A stretch of 64,000 nt of DNA from Candidatus Chloroploca sp. Khr17 (GTDB lineage: Bacteria > Chloroflexota > Chloroflexia > Chloroflexales > Chloroflexaceae), in NCBI RefSeq assembly GCF_004138165.1, contig NZ_RYFF01000015.1, positions 33,731-97,730 on the forward strand, read 5' to 3'. The translations under genes and the position numbers were made by a program. Below, in pieces: positions 26,322 through 36,468 of this stretch. The notes beneath the pieces are model-generated. The model saw only the letters and a list, made by a program, of their open reading frames with translations. It made no database searches and had not been told where the DNA came from. How positions within the stretch are numbered: the first letter of the stretch is position 1; every line of letters starts with the position of its first letter.

Positions 26322-28853
26322 TTACTCAACCAGGGCCGGGCTCTCTTCGGGATGGACTTCAGTGGCACCATTTTCCCCGTCGATCTGGCGCTGCGAGCGA
26401 AGGCGCAACTCCTCGTCGTAGACATCGGCAATGATCGTATCACCCTCGGTAAAGCGTGCATCAAGCACACCCTCGGCAAGGGGATCTTCGATCAGGTTGG
26501 TAATAATGCGGCGGAGTGGGCGTGCGCCAAACGCGGGATCGTAGCCACGGCGGGCGAGCAAGTCAAGCGCATCCTCACGCACCTCGAGCACCATCTGATG
26601 CTCATCAAGCTGGTTCTGCACCCGACGAAGCATCAGCGTCGTAATCTGATGGATCTCTTCGGTAGTCAGCGGATGGAAGATGATCGTCGCATCAATCCGG
26701 TTCAGGAACTCGGGGCGGAAGAGCACCTTGAGGGCATCATCAACCTTGCGGCGCATATCCGTCTGATCAATCTCATCGGCATTGCCCCCGAAGCCAATCC
26801 GGCTTGCCCGACGGATATGCTCGGTGCCAACATTCGAAGTCATGATGATAATCGTATTGCGGAAGTCAACCTTGCGGCCCTTGCCATCAGTCAGATTGCC
26901 ATCTTCGAGCACCTGGAGGAGCAGGTTAAAAGCATCGGGATGGGCCTTCTCGATCTCATCAAAGAGCACCACGCTATAGGGTTTGCGGCGCACCGCATCG
27001 GTCAACTGACCACCCTCGCCATACCCGACATAGCCTGGAGGCGAGCCGACCAGACGCGAGGTCGTATGGCGTTCCTGGAACTCAGACATATCAATCTTGA
27101 TCAGACTCTCTTCCGAGCCAAACATAAACTCGGCGAGCGTCTTAGCAAGTTCGGTCTTGCCCACCCCAGTCGGCCCGAGGAAAATAAAGCTCCCGATGGG
27201 GCGCTTGGGATCCTTGAGGCCAGCGCGGGCACGGCGCACCGCCTTGGAGATCGTCACGATCGCCTCTTGCTGCCCAACGACCCGATTATGGAGGAAGTTC
27301 TCCATCTGCATCAGGCGCATCGTCTCATCGCCCTTGAGGCGGGTAACGGGAATGCCCGTCCACATCCCAACCACCTCAGCAATATCTTCATCGGTGACAT
27401 AGGGGCGTTCAGCGACCCGCTCATCACCGCCCGCGGCCGCGATATCAGCCTCAATCTGAACAATGCGGTTCTGCATACGCTCTTCGCGCTCGCGGAGATC
27501 GGCGGCCAGATCGAACTGCTTATCTTCGAGGGCGGCCTCTTTCTCCTTACGGAGTGCCTCAAGGCCACGGAGAGCATCGCGAAGCTGAGGAGGCGTCGCC
27601 GAGCGATACATGCGCACCCGACTAGCGGCCTCGTCAATCAAATCGATGGCCTTATCGGGCAACTGGCGATCGGGCACATAGCGCGCCGAGAGCGCCGCGG
27701 CGGCCTTAATCGCCTCATCGCTAATCTGGAGTTGATGGAAATCCTCATAGCGCGACTTGATCCCACGGAGGATCTGCACCGTATCTTCGAGGGACGGCTC
27801 ATCAACCATCACGGGCTGAAAGCGGCGTTCGAGGGCGGCATCACGCTCGATATACTTACGGTACTCATCGAGCGTCGTGGCCCCAATGGTCTGGAGCTCG
27901 CCGCGGGAAAGAGCGGGCTTGAGAATATTGGCCGCATCGAGCGTACCCTCAGCCCCACCGGCACCGATAATCGTATGAAATTCATCAATAAAGAGAATGC
28001 AGCGGGTCTCTTTAATTTCATCAATCACCCGTTTGAGGCGTTCTTCAAACTGACCACGATATTTCGTCCCAGCGACAAGTGCCCCCATATCGAGGGTCAC
28101 CACCCGTTTGCCTTTGATACTATCGGGGACATCGCCTTGAATAATGCGCTGCGCGAGGCCCTCAACAATCGCCGTCTTGCCGACACCGGGTTCACCAATC
28201 AACGCCGGATTATTCTTGGTACGGCGCGAAAGAATCTGGATCACGCGCTCAATCTCGTGTTGACGGCCAATAATCGGATCAAGGCGGCCGGCCTCGGCCA
28301 TCTCGGTCAAATCGGTTCCGAGGGCATCGAGGTACGGCGTCTTGGACTGGCGCTGGGCCGCGGACTGACTCCCGCCGGCTCCGCGCTGTTCAGGCGCAGT
28401 GCCAGTGGTACCGTGGCGCAGGACGCGCATCACCTGATTGCGCACCTGTTCAAGGCTCACGCCCATAATATCGAGCACACCCGTCGCCACACCTTCGCCA
28501 TTGCGCACGAGGCCAAGGAGCAAATGTTCGGTGCCAATATAGTGATGATAGAGGCGGCCTGCCTCTTCAATGGCATACTTAATCACTTTCTGGGCGCGGG
28601 CGGTCAACTCCTGATCGGTGACGGGGGTACCCTCACCTGTCCCAACAATAAACTCAACCGCGCTACGGGCCTGGGCGAGTTTGACCCCCAGATCATCAAG
28701 AACGCGTGCGGCGATGCCCTCACTCTCGCGAATCAAACCGAGGAGGATATGCTCGGTCCCGATATACGGGTGGTTAAACGAGCGGGCCTCTTCGTGCGCA
28801 AGCTGGAGAACCTGCTTGGCGCGCTTGGTAAACTTACTATAGAGGTCAGACAT
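26322..28853 (-). CDS. clpC: ATP-dependent Clp protease ATP-binding subunit ClpC
   Basis: 843 residues. ATG 28853 ([15 protein letters not shown]) with GGAG 7 nt upstream is preferred over the GTG at 28865. Two Clp_N repeats (about 5-150), AAA-1 with '[15 protein letters not shown]' (about 205-220), a UVR-type middle domain (about 410-455: '[20 protein letters not shown]'), AAA-2 with '[17 protein letters not shown]' (about 545), the pore loop 'GYVGYGEGG' and a D2-small C-terminal domain. It unfolds substrates for ClpP in the cytosol. Upstream rpsA ends 47 nt away, so rpsA-clpC is probably one transcript. Confidence 0.97.
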   Translation of the reverse strand: MSDLYSKFTKRAKQVLQLAHEEARSFNHPYIGTEHILLGLIRESEGIAARVLDDLGVKLAQARSAVEFIVGTGEGTPVTDQELTARAQKVIKYAIEEAGRLYHHYIGTEHLLLGLVRNGEGVATGVLDIMGVSLEQVRNQVMRVLRHGTTGTAPEQRGAGGSQSAAQRQSKTPYLDALGTDLTEMAEAGRLDPIIGRQHEIERVIQILSRRTKNNPALIGEPGVGKTAIVEGLAQRIIQGDVPDSIKGKRVVTLDMGALVAGTKYRGQFEERLKRVIDEIKETRCILFIDEFHTIIGAGGAEGTLDAANILKPALSRGELQTIGATTLDEYRKYIERDAALERRFQPVMVDEPSLEDTVQILRGIKSRYEDFHQLQISDEAIKAAAALSARYVPDRQLPDKAIDLIDEAASRVRMYRSATPPQLRDALRGLEALRKEKEAALEDKQFDLAADLREREERMQNRIVQIEADIAAAGGDERVAERPYVTDEDIAEVVGMWTGIPVTRLKGDETMRLMQMENFLHNRVVGQQEAIVTISKAVRRARAGLKDPKRPIGSFIFLGPTGVGKTELAKTLAEFMFGSEESLIKIDMSEFQERHTTSRLVGSPPGYVGYGEGGQLTDAVRRKPYSVVLFDEIEKAHPDAFNLLLQVLEDGNLTDGKGRKVDFRNTIIIMTSNVGTEHIRRASRIGFGGNADEIDQTDMRRKVDDALKVLFRPEFLNRIDATIIFHPLTTEEIHQITTLMLRRVQNQLDEHQMVLEVREDALDLLARRGYDPAFGARPLRRIITNLIEDPLAEGVLDARFTEGDTIIADVYDEELRLRSQRQIDGENGATEVHPEESPALVE

Positions 28854-28900
28854 GGTATTCTCCACTAGCTATCGCTGGCAAGTCACGAGCTTGCCGAGAC

Positions 28901-30109
28901 TCACTCGCCTTGCTCACCGCTCTCAGCATCATCTTCACCAGACTCACGGTTCACACGCAGGCTCAGGCCCATTCGCTTGCGGGTTGGATCGATGCGAATA
29001 ATGCGTGCCTGCACCACAGCCCCTTCTGCGAGCAACTCGCGCGGAGATTGCATCGGCTCATCGCCCATTTCTGAAATATGGATCAAACCCTCGACCCCAT
29101 CTTCAATGCGGGCAAACGCGCCAAATGACGTAAGCTGTGTAATAACCCCTTCAACCACCTGACCCAGTTGATAACGTTCACCGACACGGGACCAGGGTTC
29201 GTGCTGTGTCCGTTTGATCGACAGCGCAATACGTTTACGCTCGTGATCAATGCTCAAGACCATCACTGGCAAGTGATCGCCAACATTGAGCACCTCACCA
29301 GGATGTTTCACCCGGCTCCACGAAATTTCGGACATATGGACAAGGCCATCAGCACCACCGATATCAACAAATGCCCCGAAATCACAGACCGAGCTAATCG
29401 TACCCTCACGCACATCACCTTCGCGCAGCGACGCAAGCAATTCATCTTTCTTGCTCTCACGCGATTCTTGCATAGCCTGGCGCTCTGAGAGGATCAGGCG
29501 ATTGCGATTACGGTTCAGTTCAATTACTTTCAGCCTCAGGTCAGTATTGACCATCCGCGCCATATCAGACTGCTTCTGGGTCTCGGGGCCGCGACTAATG
29601 CCCGAAACCTGCGAAGCCGGAACAAAACCACGGACGCCCTCTAAATTGACGAGCAACCCACCCTTATTGTAGTTCACCACCCGGGCCGAGATGACCTCGC
29701 CCTTCTCATAGGCAGCCTGAAGCAAGCGCCAACTCCGTTCTTGACGCGCCTTATCAATCGAGAGGATTGCCCGCCCCTCTTTGTCTTCAGACTGGACAAC
29801 AAAGACCAGCAAAGGAGCGCCGACGTGCAAAGCAGCGCGATCTTCTGCCGCCAACGATTGCATCTCGCGTGACGGAACGATTCCTTCAGCCTTGGAACCG
29901 ATATCAACGAGGATTTCATCACGTTCGACACGCATGATCAGCCCATCGACCGTGTCACCATATTTGAGGTTACGGTAGTCGTGGGCCGGATCATTGAGGA
30001 ACTGCTCCATCAGAGCAAGATCCTCAGCCTCGAAGGCGTTGCCATTCTCAACGTGTGCGGGTGTGGGTTGTGCCTCAGACTCGGCAGTGTTCCCCTTCAA
30101 TTCTTCCAT
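28901..30109 (-). CDS. rpsA: 30S ribosomal protein S1
   Basis: 402 residues with four S1/OB repeats (about 48-118, 133-205, 222-292, 308-378). Repeats 3 and 4 carry the strong pattern 'GAFVDIGGADGLVHMSEI' and 'GAFARIEDGVEGLIHISEM'. Four repeats rather than six is the short form found outside Proteobacteria. AAGGA precedes the ATG. It faces ppk divergently across 178 nt with back-to-back promoters. The acidic C-terminal tail is typical. Confidence 0.93.
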   Translation of the reverse strand: MEELKGNTAESEAQPTPAHVENGNAFEAEDLALMEQFLNDPAHDYRNLKYGDTVDGLIMRVERDEILVDIGSKAEGIVPSREMQSLAAEDRAALHVGAPLLVFVVQSEDKEGRAILSIDKARQERSWRLLQAAYEKGEVISARVVNYNKGGLLVNLEGVRGFVPASQVSGISRGPETQKQSDMARMVNTDLRLKVIELNRNRNRLILSERQAMQESRESKKDELLASLREGDVREGTISSVCDFGAFVDIGGADGLVHMSEISWSRVKHPGEVLNVGDHLPVMVLSIDHERKRIALSIKRTQHEPWSRVGERYQLGQVVEGVITQLTSFGAFARIEDGVEGLIHISEMGDEPMQSPRELLAEGAVVQARIIRIDPTRKRMGLSLRVNRESGEDDAESGEQGE

Positions 30110-30178
30110 GCGCCGTCCTTGAGTACACAGTGAAAGACTCTACCGAAGATGGGACAGGAAGCAGAAACAGTCGTTTGA

Positions 30179-30207
30179 ATTATACGCCCGTCCTGCACAA
30201 AGCGCAA
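30179..30207 (-). promoter_or_regulatory. rpsA promoter candidate
   Basis: On the minus strand TTGCGC (30207-30202) and TATAAT (30184-30179) are spaced by 17 nt, 70 nt before the rpsA ATG. Perfect -10, half-matching -35. Confidence 0.55.
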
Positions 30208-30215
30208 GGGTATGC

Positions 30216-30244
30216 TTGCTGATCACGTACGGGCTTGTTATACT
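30216..30244 (+). promoter_or_regulatory. ppk promoter candidate
   Basis: TTGCTG (30216-30221), 17 nt, TATACT (30239-30244), followed 44 nt later by the chosen ppk ATG. The transcript would start inside the frame of the upstream in-frame ATG at 30216, which argues against that longer start. Confidence 0.6.
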
Positions 30245-30287
30245 ACAAGAGCAATGTGTACCCCACCTAATCCAGCCCGAGGATGAG

Positions 30288-32396
30288 ATGACAACGCAGG
30301 ATTTGCCATCCGAAGAGACCGTTGAGCTATTCACGCATCCTAATTCGCGCTATTTCAACCGCGAGTTGAGCTGGATCGAGTTTAACCGCCGCGTGATCGG
30401 AGAGGCGTTCGATGTTCGGAATCCCTTGCTTGAACGGGTAAAATTCTTGTCGATCTGGGCCTCGAATCTTGATGAGTTTTTCATGATTCGCGTGAGTGGC
30501 ATCAAGCAGCAAATCAGTGCGGGTGTCCAAAAATTATCACGCGATGGGGCAACCCCGACCGAACAACTCCATCATATTCGCCAGGCCTTGCTCCCCCTTC
30601 TCGTTCAAGAGCGGGATCTGCTGCTCAATGATTTGCTGCCGAGTCTCCGTGAACAGCATATCCATTTATATAATTACGACAACTTAAATCATCAACAAAA
30701 AGACTGGTTGCGCACGTATTATCAGCAGCAGATCTTTCCGGTTCTGACCCCTCTGGCTTTTGATAGTAGCCGCCCCTTTCCTTTTATCTCTAACCTGAGT
30801 CTCAATCTCGCGGTGGTCATACGTGATCGTGACAAGGGCGAACTCTTTGCCCGCGTGAAGGTACCCGAGGTGCTGCCACGTCTTATCGCTTTGCCGCAGG
30901 AGCTCTGCGACGTGGTGCAAGACCAACCGTCAGGCCGTCAGGCCTGTTTTGTGTGGATCGAGCAGGCGATTGCCGCCTATCTTGATCTGCTCTTTCCCGG
31001 GGTCGAGATCGTTGAGCATTACCCGTTTCGCGTGGTGCGCAATGCCGATATGGAGATCGAGGAGGACGAAGCCAACGATCTGCTCGAAACGATCGAGCAG
31101 GGAGTGCGTCAGCGGCGGTTTGGCGAGGTGGTACGCCTGACCATTGACTCATCGATGCCTGAACGCATTGCGACGATCCTATCGACCAATCTGAAGATCG
31201 AGCCCAATGATATTTATACCGTGCGCGGCCCCCTCGGGCTCGCCGATCTCTTTAGTCTCTATCGTCTCGACCGACCGGATCTCAAGGATCCGCCCTATAT
31301 GCCGGTTGTGCCCCCTGTTTTGCAAAACAATTCTGATATCTTTGAGACGATTCGTGGCGGCGATATTCTGCTCCATCATCCGTACCACTCGTTTTCACCC
31401 GTGATTGATTTCATCCACGCCGCCGCTGAAGATCCCCATGTGCTCGCGATCAAGCAGACCCTGTATCGCGTGGGGAGTAACTCGCCGATTGTGCGTGCCT
31501 TGATGCACGCTCGCGAGTTGGGCAAGCAGGTGACGGCGGTGGTCGAACTCAAGGCACGTTTTGATGAAGAGAATAATATTGTCTGGGCGAGAGCCCTTGA
31601 GCGGGCCGGCGTCCATGTGGTCTATGGTCTGGTTGGCTTGAAAGTTCATGCCAAGCTCGCGCTGGTGGTGCGGCAAGAAGCCGACATGTTGCGTTGTTAT
31701 GCCCATCTTGGCACCGGTAATTACAATGCGACAACAGCGCGCATCTATACCGACCTGGGGCTCTTTACATGCCGCGAGGATATTACCGCTGATGTTGTCG
31801 AGCTTTTCAATTCACTGACCGCCTATGGGCGGCGTGACCACTATCGCAAGTTGCTGGTTGCCCCGGTCACAATGCGCCGTCGCCTGCTGGCGATGATTGA
31901 ACGTGAAATGCAGCGCCAGGAGACGACGGGCAACGGGCGGATCATTATTAAAGTCAATGCGCTCGTTGATCGCCAGATGATCGATGTCCTCTACCGTGCC
32001 TCGCAGTCTGGTGTCCAGATTGATCTGATTATCCGCGGCATGTGTGCCTTACGCCCTGGCGTGCCCGGTGTGAGCGAGAACATCCGCGTACGCAGCATTA
32101 TCGGCCCGTTTCTTGAGCATCACCGGATCTACTATTTCGGCAACGGCGGTGAACCCGAGATCTACCTAGGCAGTGCTGATCTGATGGAACGCAACCTTGA
32201 TCGACGGGTTGAGGAACTCTTTCCCGTGGAAGATCCGACGCTCGCCCGCTATGTGCGCAAGACGATGCTCGACACCTATCTCAATGATAATACGCGCGCC
32301 CACGTGCTCCACGCCAATGGAACCTATGAACGGCGCACGCCTGGTGAGGCTGACCCAGTTGATAGTCAGGTGCCAGCATGGATGCTGGGTGAGTAG
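30288..32396 (+). CDS. ppk: Polyphosphate kinase 1
   Basis: 702 residues from ATG 30288 (MTTQDLPSEE, GAGG upstream). It makes inorganic polyphosphate from ATP. All PPK1 parts are present: N-domain start 'SRYFNRELSWIEFNRRV', head domain, and two C-domains with the autophosphorylated His473 in 'CYAHLGTGNYNATTA', 'KQTLYRVGSNSPIV', 'KARFDEENNI' and the second HKD-like 'GSADLMERNLDRRVE'. A peptidase-MA gene follows after 21 nt, probably in the same operon. Confidence 0.97.
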   Translation: MTTQDLPSEETVELFTHPNSRYFNRELSWIEFNRRVIGEAFDVRNPLLERVKFLSIWASNLDEFFMIRVSGIKQQISAGVQKLSRDGATPTEQLHHIRQALLPLLVQERDLLLNDLLPSLREQHIHLYNYDNLNHQQKDWLRTYYQQQIFPVLTPLAFDSSRPFPFISNLSLNLAVVIRDRDKGELFARVKVPEVLPRLIALPQELCDVVQDQPSGRQACFVWIEQAIAAYLDLLFPGVEIVEHYPFRVVRNADMEIEEDEANDLLETIEQGVRQRRFGEVVRLTIDSSMPERIATILSTNLKIEPNDIYTVRGPLGLADLFSLYRLDRPDLKDPPYMPVVPPVLQNNSDIFETIRGGDILLHHPYHSFSPVIDFIHAAAEDPHVLAIKQTLYRVGSNSPIVRALMHARELGKQVTAVVELKARFDEENNIVWARALERAGVHVVYGLVGLKVHAKLALVVRQEADMLRCYAHLGTGNYNATTARIYTDLGLFTCREDITADVVELFNSLTAYGRRDHYRKLLVAPVTMRRRLLAMIEREMQRQETTGNGRIIIKVNALVDRQMIDVLYRASQSGVQIDLIIRGMCALRPGVPGVSENIRVRSIIGPFLEHHRIYYFGNGGEPEIYLGSADLMERNLDRRVEELFPVEDPTLARYVRKTMLDTYLNDNTRAHVLHANGTYERRTPGEADPVDSQVPAWMLGE

Positions 32397-32417
32397 CATA
32401 TCGGTGAAAGGACAGGG

Positions 32418-33833
32418 ATGAGTCTCAAGGTACGAGCCGGATTGCTCAGCCTCGTGGTGCTTCTATCCATGCTGTTGATGGCAACGCCAACGCAAGCGCA
32501 GCAGAGCCTTGACTGGCGCGAGCTACAAACCGACTATTTTCGGATTCTGTACCATGCTGACGGGGAAGAGGAAGCGCGCCGTTATGAGGCATGGGTCGAT
32601 GTGATCTATGACGATCTGGCTACGGCCTTCAATTATCGTACCACCCCCCCCCTTACATTGCGACTCTATCCGGGGAGTACCGACTACTTTGCGGTCAACC
32701 CGAGCGCACGCAATGTGCCAGGCGTGATCGCCCACGCTGACTTTCGCTTGCGCGAACTGGTCGTGATTGTCGAACGCACTGCCGCGCAGAGTGAAGAGGG
32801 GGTCAAGAACAACGTTCGCCATGAACTCACGCATCTTATTGCCGCCGATCTGAGCAATAATCAGCTCAATACGGGTTTCCACGAGGGCATTGCCCAATAT
32901 ATGGAACGACCTGCTGATGAGCTTGAACAGCGCATCCGAGCGCTCAGGCAGACGTATGAACGTGGCCTATTGATGCCGTGGAGTGCGTTTGACGACCGTG
33001 AGCGCATCTATGGGCAACCTGAAATTGGCTACCCCCAGAGTCTCTCGGTCGTGGCGTTTCTCATCGAGCAGTACGGCTTCACGCGCATGCGTGAGTTTCT
33101 GATTGCGAATGGACGGTCATCGAGCTACCGCGAGGCGCTGGCGCAAACCTATCAGCGTTCGGCAGCTGAACTGGAACTAGCCTGGCGCGACTGGTTACCA
33201 GGGTATCTCGAGGGGGGCTACCAGCGCAACGCACTGGTTGTGTATGACCTGAGCTTTGTGCGCACGCTGGTCAACCAGGGCAGTTACGCCGCCGCCGAGC
33301 AAGAGTTGCGAACAACGGTCGAGTGGCTCAAGAACCATGCCGACACCCAGCCAGCCGCGGTGCTGGCGGAAGCCGAGGCCTTGCTTGCACGCAGTGCGCA
33401 AGGCCTGCGGGCCGAACAACTGGCCGAGAGTGCGCGGCAAGCGCTGCAACAAGGTGACTACGAGCGTGCCATCCGGCTTGTGGCTGATGCCCAACACCTC
33501 TACGCCGAGTTGAACGATGCACGGCAGGCAGAAGTGCTCGCGATTTACGCTGAACGTGCAACCCGTGGCCTGCAGGCCACCAGTGTGCTAGCCCAGGCCA
33601 TCGAATTGACCCGCAGCTTCAACTACCCACAGGCGCATCGGCAAGCGGATCAGGCCGCCGCCGAATTTGCGGCCCTCGGTGATACGCTACGGCGGAGTAA
33701 CGCCGAACGGCTCCGTGATAGCCTAGCAACGCAACAGCGTCTGGTCGGGTTCGGCTTGCTGATCCTCGGAAGTTTCGGGGTGGTGCTGAGTCTGCTTGGC
33801 TGGGCCTTTCGGCGACCTGCCGAGATCTGGTGA
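32418..33833 (+). CDS. Secreted peptidase-MA-family (gluzincin) protein, membrane anchored
   Basis: 471 residues. Signal peptide (about 1-28), then a zinc-metallopeptidase domain with His135-Glu-Leu-Thr-His139 and the third ligand in 'HEGIAQ' (Glu156), 16 residues on: the gluzincin spacing used by the peptidase MA-like superfamily. Residues about 275-430 are Ala/Gln-rich helical repeats of TPR-like character, and a C-terminal membrane helix (about 443-463) is followed by a short basic tail. It should act on the outer face of the membrane. Substrate unknown; co-transcription with ppk is inferred from the 21-nt gap. Confidence 0.75.
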   Translation: MSLKVRAGLLSLVVLLSMLLMATPTQAQQSLDWRELQTDYFRILYHADGEEEARRYEAWVDVIYDDLATAFNYRTTPPLTLRLYPGSTDYFAVNPSARNVPGVIAHADFRLRELVVIVERTAAQSEEGVKNNVRHELTHLIAADLSNNQLNTGFHEGIAQYMERPADELEQRIRALRQTYERGLLMPWSAFDDRERIYGQPEIGYPQSLSVVAFLIEQYGFTRMREFLIANGRSSSYREALAQTYQRSAAELELAWRDWLPGYLEGGYQRNALVVYDLSFVRTLVNQGSYAAAEQELRTTVEWLKNHADTQPAAVLAEAEALLARSAQGLRAEQLAESARQALQQGDYERAIRLVADAQHLYAELNDARQAEVLAIYAERATRGLQATSVLAQAIELTRSFNYPQAHRQADQAAAEFAALGDTLRRSNAERLRDSLATQQRLVGFGLLILGSFGVVLSLLGWAFRRPAEIW

Positions 33834-33878
33834 AGTTCCGCCTCTTCGCCCAGCATAACTGGGCGAAGAGGCGAAACT
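33834..33878. terminator. Bidirectional terminator-like hairpin between convergent genes
   Basis: 20-bp arms (33834-33853 and 33859-33878) with one mismatch and a 5-nt loop, beginning at the stop of the peptidase-MA gene and ending 10 nt before the glyA stop. GTTTTTA follows on the plus strand at 33885. Well placed for both convergent transcripts. Confidence 0.75.
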
Positions 33879-33887
33879 GATCCGTTT

Positions 33888-35141
33888 TTAGACTGGCACG
33901 CTATCGGAAGGCACGGGGAAGCCCGTGCAGAGGCTTTCGACCTCGCTGGCAATGCGCGTAATCAGGGCTTCATCGGTGGAATGATGGAGTACCTGCGCAA
34001 TCCAGTCGGCGATCTGCGTCATTTCGGCCTCACACATCCCGCGCGTCGTAACGGCAGGCGTCCCGATGCGAATCCCGCTTGTCCGCACAGGGGGCTGCGG
34101 ATCATCGGGGATAGCATTCTTATTGACCGTCATATGGGCACGGTCAAGGGCCTTTTGCGCCTGGGCCCCAGTGATGCCAAGGGACGTAAGATCGAGCAGC
34201 ATCAAGTGATTATCGGTACCACCGCTGATCAGGGTCAGGCCACGATCCATCAAGCCCGAGGCGAGGGCATGCGCATTGCGGCGGATCTGGGCGGCATAGG
34301 CTTTGAACTCGGGGCGCAGCGCCTCGCCAAAGGCAACTGCTTTGCCAGCGATGACATGCATCAGCGGGCCACCCTGGGTACCGGGGAAGACACTTGAATT
34401 GATCACCTTCGCCAGATCTTCTTCCATCAAGATCAACCCACCCCGCGGGCCACGCAGCGTCTTGTGGGTCGTGGTTGTCACCACCTGCGCGTGACCAACC
34501 GGCGAAGGATGCTCGCCTGCGGCGACGAGGCCAGCGATATGGGCAATATCGGCCATCAACAAGGCCCCGACCTCATCGGCGATCTGGCGCATCCGGGCAA
34601 AATCAATCTGGCGAGGATACGCACTTGCCCCCGAGGTAATCAACTTGGGCCGCACCGTGCGGGCTTTCTGCATCAGATCATCGTAATCAATCTGGCCGCT
34701 GGCCAGATCAACGCCATAGAAATGGACATCATACCAGCGCCCCGAGAAATTGACGGGGCTACCGTGGGTCAGATGGCCGCCGTGATCAAGGCGCATCCCG
34801 AGGATCGTATCACCGGGCTTCAAGAGCGCATTGAAGACCGCGATATTGGCCTGAGCGCCGCTATGGGGTTGCACATTGGCGGCCTTGGCCCCAAAGAGTT
34901 CAAGGGCCCGATCAATCGCCAATTGCTCGATCTGATCAACAAACTCACAGCCACCATAGTAACGTTTGCCGGGCAGACCCTCGGCATACTTATTGGTCAA
35001 AATCGAACCCTGGGCCTCCATCACGGCCAGACTCGTATAGTTTTCACTGGCGATCAGCTCAAGCCCTTCACGCTGACGGCGAGCCTCGTGCTCAATCGCA
35101 GCAGCGACGGCCGGATCGGCCTGGCGAAGATGTTCCAGCAT
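33888..35141 (-). CDS. glyA: Serine hydroxymethyltransferase
   Basis: 417 residues from ATG 35141; a GTG two codons upstream, closer to AAGGAG, is equally possible. PLP enzyme converting serine plus tetrahydrofolate to glycine and methylene-THF. Seen: '[11 protein letters not shown]', '[13 protein letters not shown]', 'QPHSGAQAN', and the Schiff-base Lys227 in '[14 protein letters not shown]'. Normal length. The stop is 10 nt from a shared hairpin. Confidence 0.97.
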   Translation of the reverse strand: MLEHLRQADPAVAAAIEHEARRQREGLELIASENYTSLAVMEAQGSILTNKYAEGLPGKRYYGGCEFVDQIEQLAIDRALELFGAKAANVQPHSGAQANIAVFNALLKPGDTILGMRLDHGGHLTHGSPVNFSGRWYDVHFYGVDLASGQIDYDDLMQKARTVRPKLITSGASAYPRQIDFARMRQIADEVGALLMADIAHIAGLVAAGEHPSPVGHAQVVTTTTHKTLRGPRGGLILMEEDLAKVINSSVFPGTQGGPLMHVIAGKAVAFGEALRPEFKAYAAQIRRNAHALASGLMDRGLTLISGGTDNHLMLLDLTSLGITGAQAQKALDRAHMTVNKNAIPDDPQPPVRTSGIRIGTPAVTTRGMCEAEMTQIADWIAQVLHHSTDEALITRIASEVESLCTGFPVPSDSVPV

Positions 35142-35160
35142 TTGCACTTAACTCCTTTTC

Positions 35161-36459
35161 TTAGGGTACAGGATACGGCCCGGGCGTACCCGCAAAGACA
35201 TTCACCTGCGCCCGCGCCAAGACATCGCCACGGGCATTGATATCAACGATCTCGACCGTCACCAGGCGGCCACGCTGATCAGGGATCGTCACATCAACAA
35301 AGAAACTGGCAGGCTGATCGGGTGTGCCGCCAACCGCAAAAGCAAAATTGGCGATCAAACGACCACTGCCATCAATCACATTCAAGAAGAGATCGCCTTC
35401 TGACGGGAAGATCGAAGTACGACCGGCGACCTGCAACCGCGTACCAATGGTGGAGCCACTGGAAGGGCGATCAATCGTGATCTGCTGCGCACCAGTTGGG
35501 GCATAGCGGACGGAACGCTCGGTACGGGCAATAACCGCACCGGTGGTGGGATCAATTTCGGCCAGTTCGAGCAAAACGCGCTCGCCATTCGGAGCACGAT
35601 AAGCGAGGCGGGTGCTAAAGTTACCGGTACCGTTGGGTTGCGCAATGACGGGAATAGTCCCTCGCGCCAATTCAAAGCCATTCGGCTCATAGAAGCGATA
35701 GCGCAACGTATTGCCGGCGGGCATCCGCGTGGTGGAACCACTCACCCGAATCGGGCTACTGATGACGGCATTATCAGCCGGCTCACTGATCGCAATCTGC
35801 TGGCTGACTGGTGGTGGAGTTGGCGTCGGGGTTGGGACCGGCACAACCATTGCGCTATCACGCACCTCGCGGCCAAGCAGGCCGAGCAAAATATCAAAGG
35901 GCGGGCGATTATCGGGATGGTATTCCATGCGACGGCGCTCGAAATACTGCACCGTATAATCGCGGCCATTCAGATTCTCGACGATAAGATCAGTCACGGG
36001 ATAGCCAAAGCGCTCGAGGCCGCCATTGCGCTGCCAATAGGTGAGGAAGCCCCCACACATATAGTAACCCGTCTCGGCAAACCCGCGACAACCCGGCTGC
36101 GGAGGCGGCCCAAGGGGGCGGAACTGCCAGGGGCGGCCCTGTTGAGCAAGGCGCTCAACCCCGAGGCGCCCAGCGAGCACACCCTGGCCCTCACGAGAAT
36201 GATCCTCGAGGCGATCGCGCTCGAACCACTGCACAGGCCCGGTCCAATTCTCAACCGTCTCGGTCTGCACGGGCGTAATCGGAAAACCAAAGACCATCAG
36301 GCCACCGTTACGTTCCCAATACTGACGGATCGGCCCAGAGATACAGAAGCCAGTTTCGGGGAAACAGCGAGCATCGCTCTGGGCCTGGGTATTGCCAACG
36401 GGCAACAGCGCAAGCAGAGCAGCCACGAGGACGAGCATCATCAATCCACGACGCATCAT
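35161..36459 (-). CDS. Secreted protein with two LGFP-like repeats and a Gmad2-like Ig domain
   Basis: 432 residues. Signal peptide with cleavage near 'TQAQSDA' (about 26). Two tandem repeats of about 85 residues start 'CFPETGFCISGPIRQYWERN' and 'GFAETGYYMCGGFLTYWQRN'; each continues GGL-x-FG-x-P-(I/V)-T, then a 'QWFERDRLEDH' or 'QYFERRRMEYH' motif. This matches the 'YW--NGG---FG-P-T' signature of LGFP-type wall-associated repeats. A Pro/Thr linker (about 208-220) leads to a Gmad2/Ig-like region (about 222-315) and a second beta domain. Probably surface located. It ends 13 nt before the glyA GTG. Confidence 0.68.
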   Translation of the reverse strand: MMRRGLMMLVLVAALLALLPVGNTQAQSDARCFPETGFCISGPIRQYWERNGGLMVFGFPITPVQTETVENWTGPVQWFERDRLEDHSREGQGVLAGRLGVERLAQQGRPWQFRPLGPPPQPGCRGFAETGYYMCGGFLTYWQRNGGLERFGYPVTDLIVENLNGRDYTVQYFERRRMEYHPDNRPPFDILLGLLGREVRDSAMVVPVPTPTPTPPPVSQQIAISEPADNAVISSPIRVSGSTTRMPAGNTLRYRFYEPNGFELARGTIPVIAQPNGTGNFSTRLAYRAPNGERVLLELAEIDPTTGAVIARTERSVRYAPTGAQQITIDRPSSGSTIGTRLQVAGRTSIFPSEGDLFLNVIDGSGRLIANFAFAVGGTPDQPASFFVDVTIPDQRGRLVTVEIVDINARGDVLARAQVNVFAGTPGPYPVP

Positions 36460-36468
36460 ACACCTCTC

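Noticed and set aside
26289..28868. 859-codon rightward ORF opposite clpC
   Set aside because: Antisense to an unmistakable ClpC; no domain on the plus strand.
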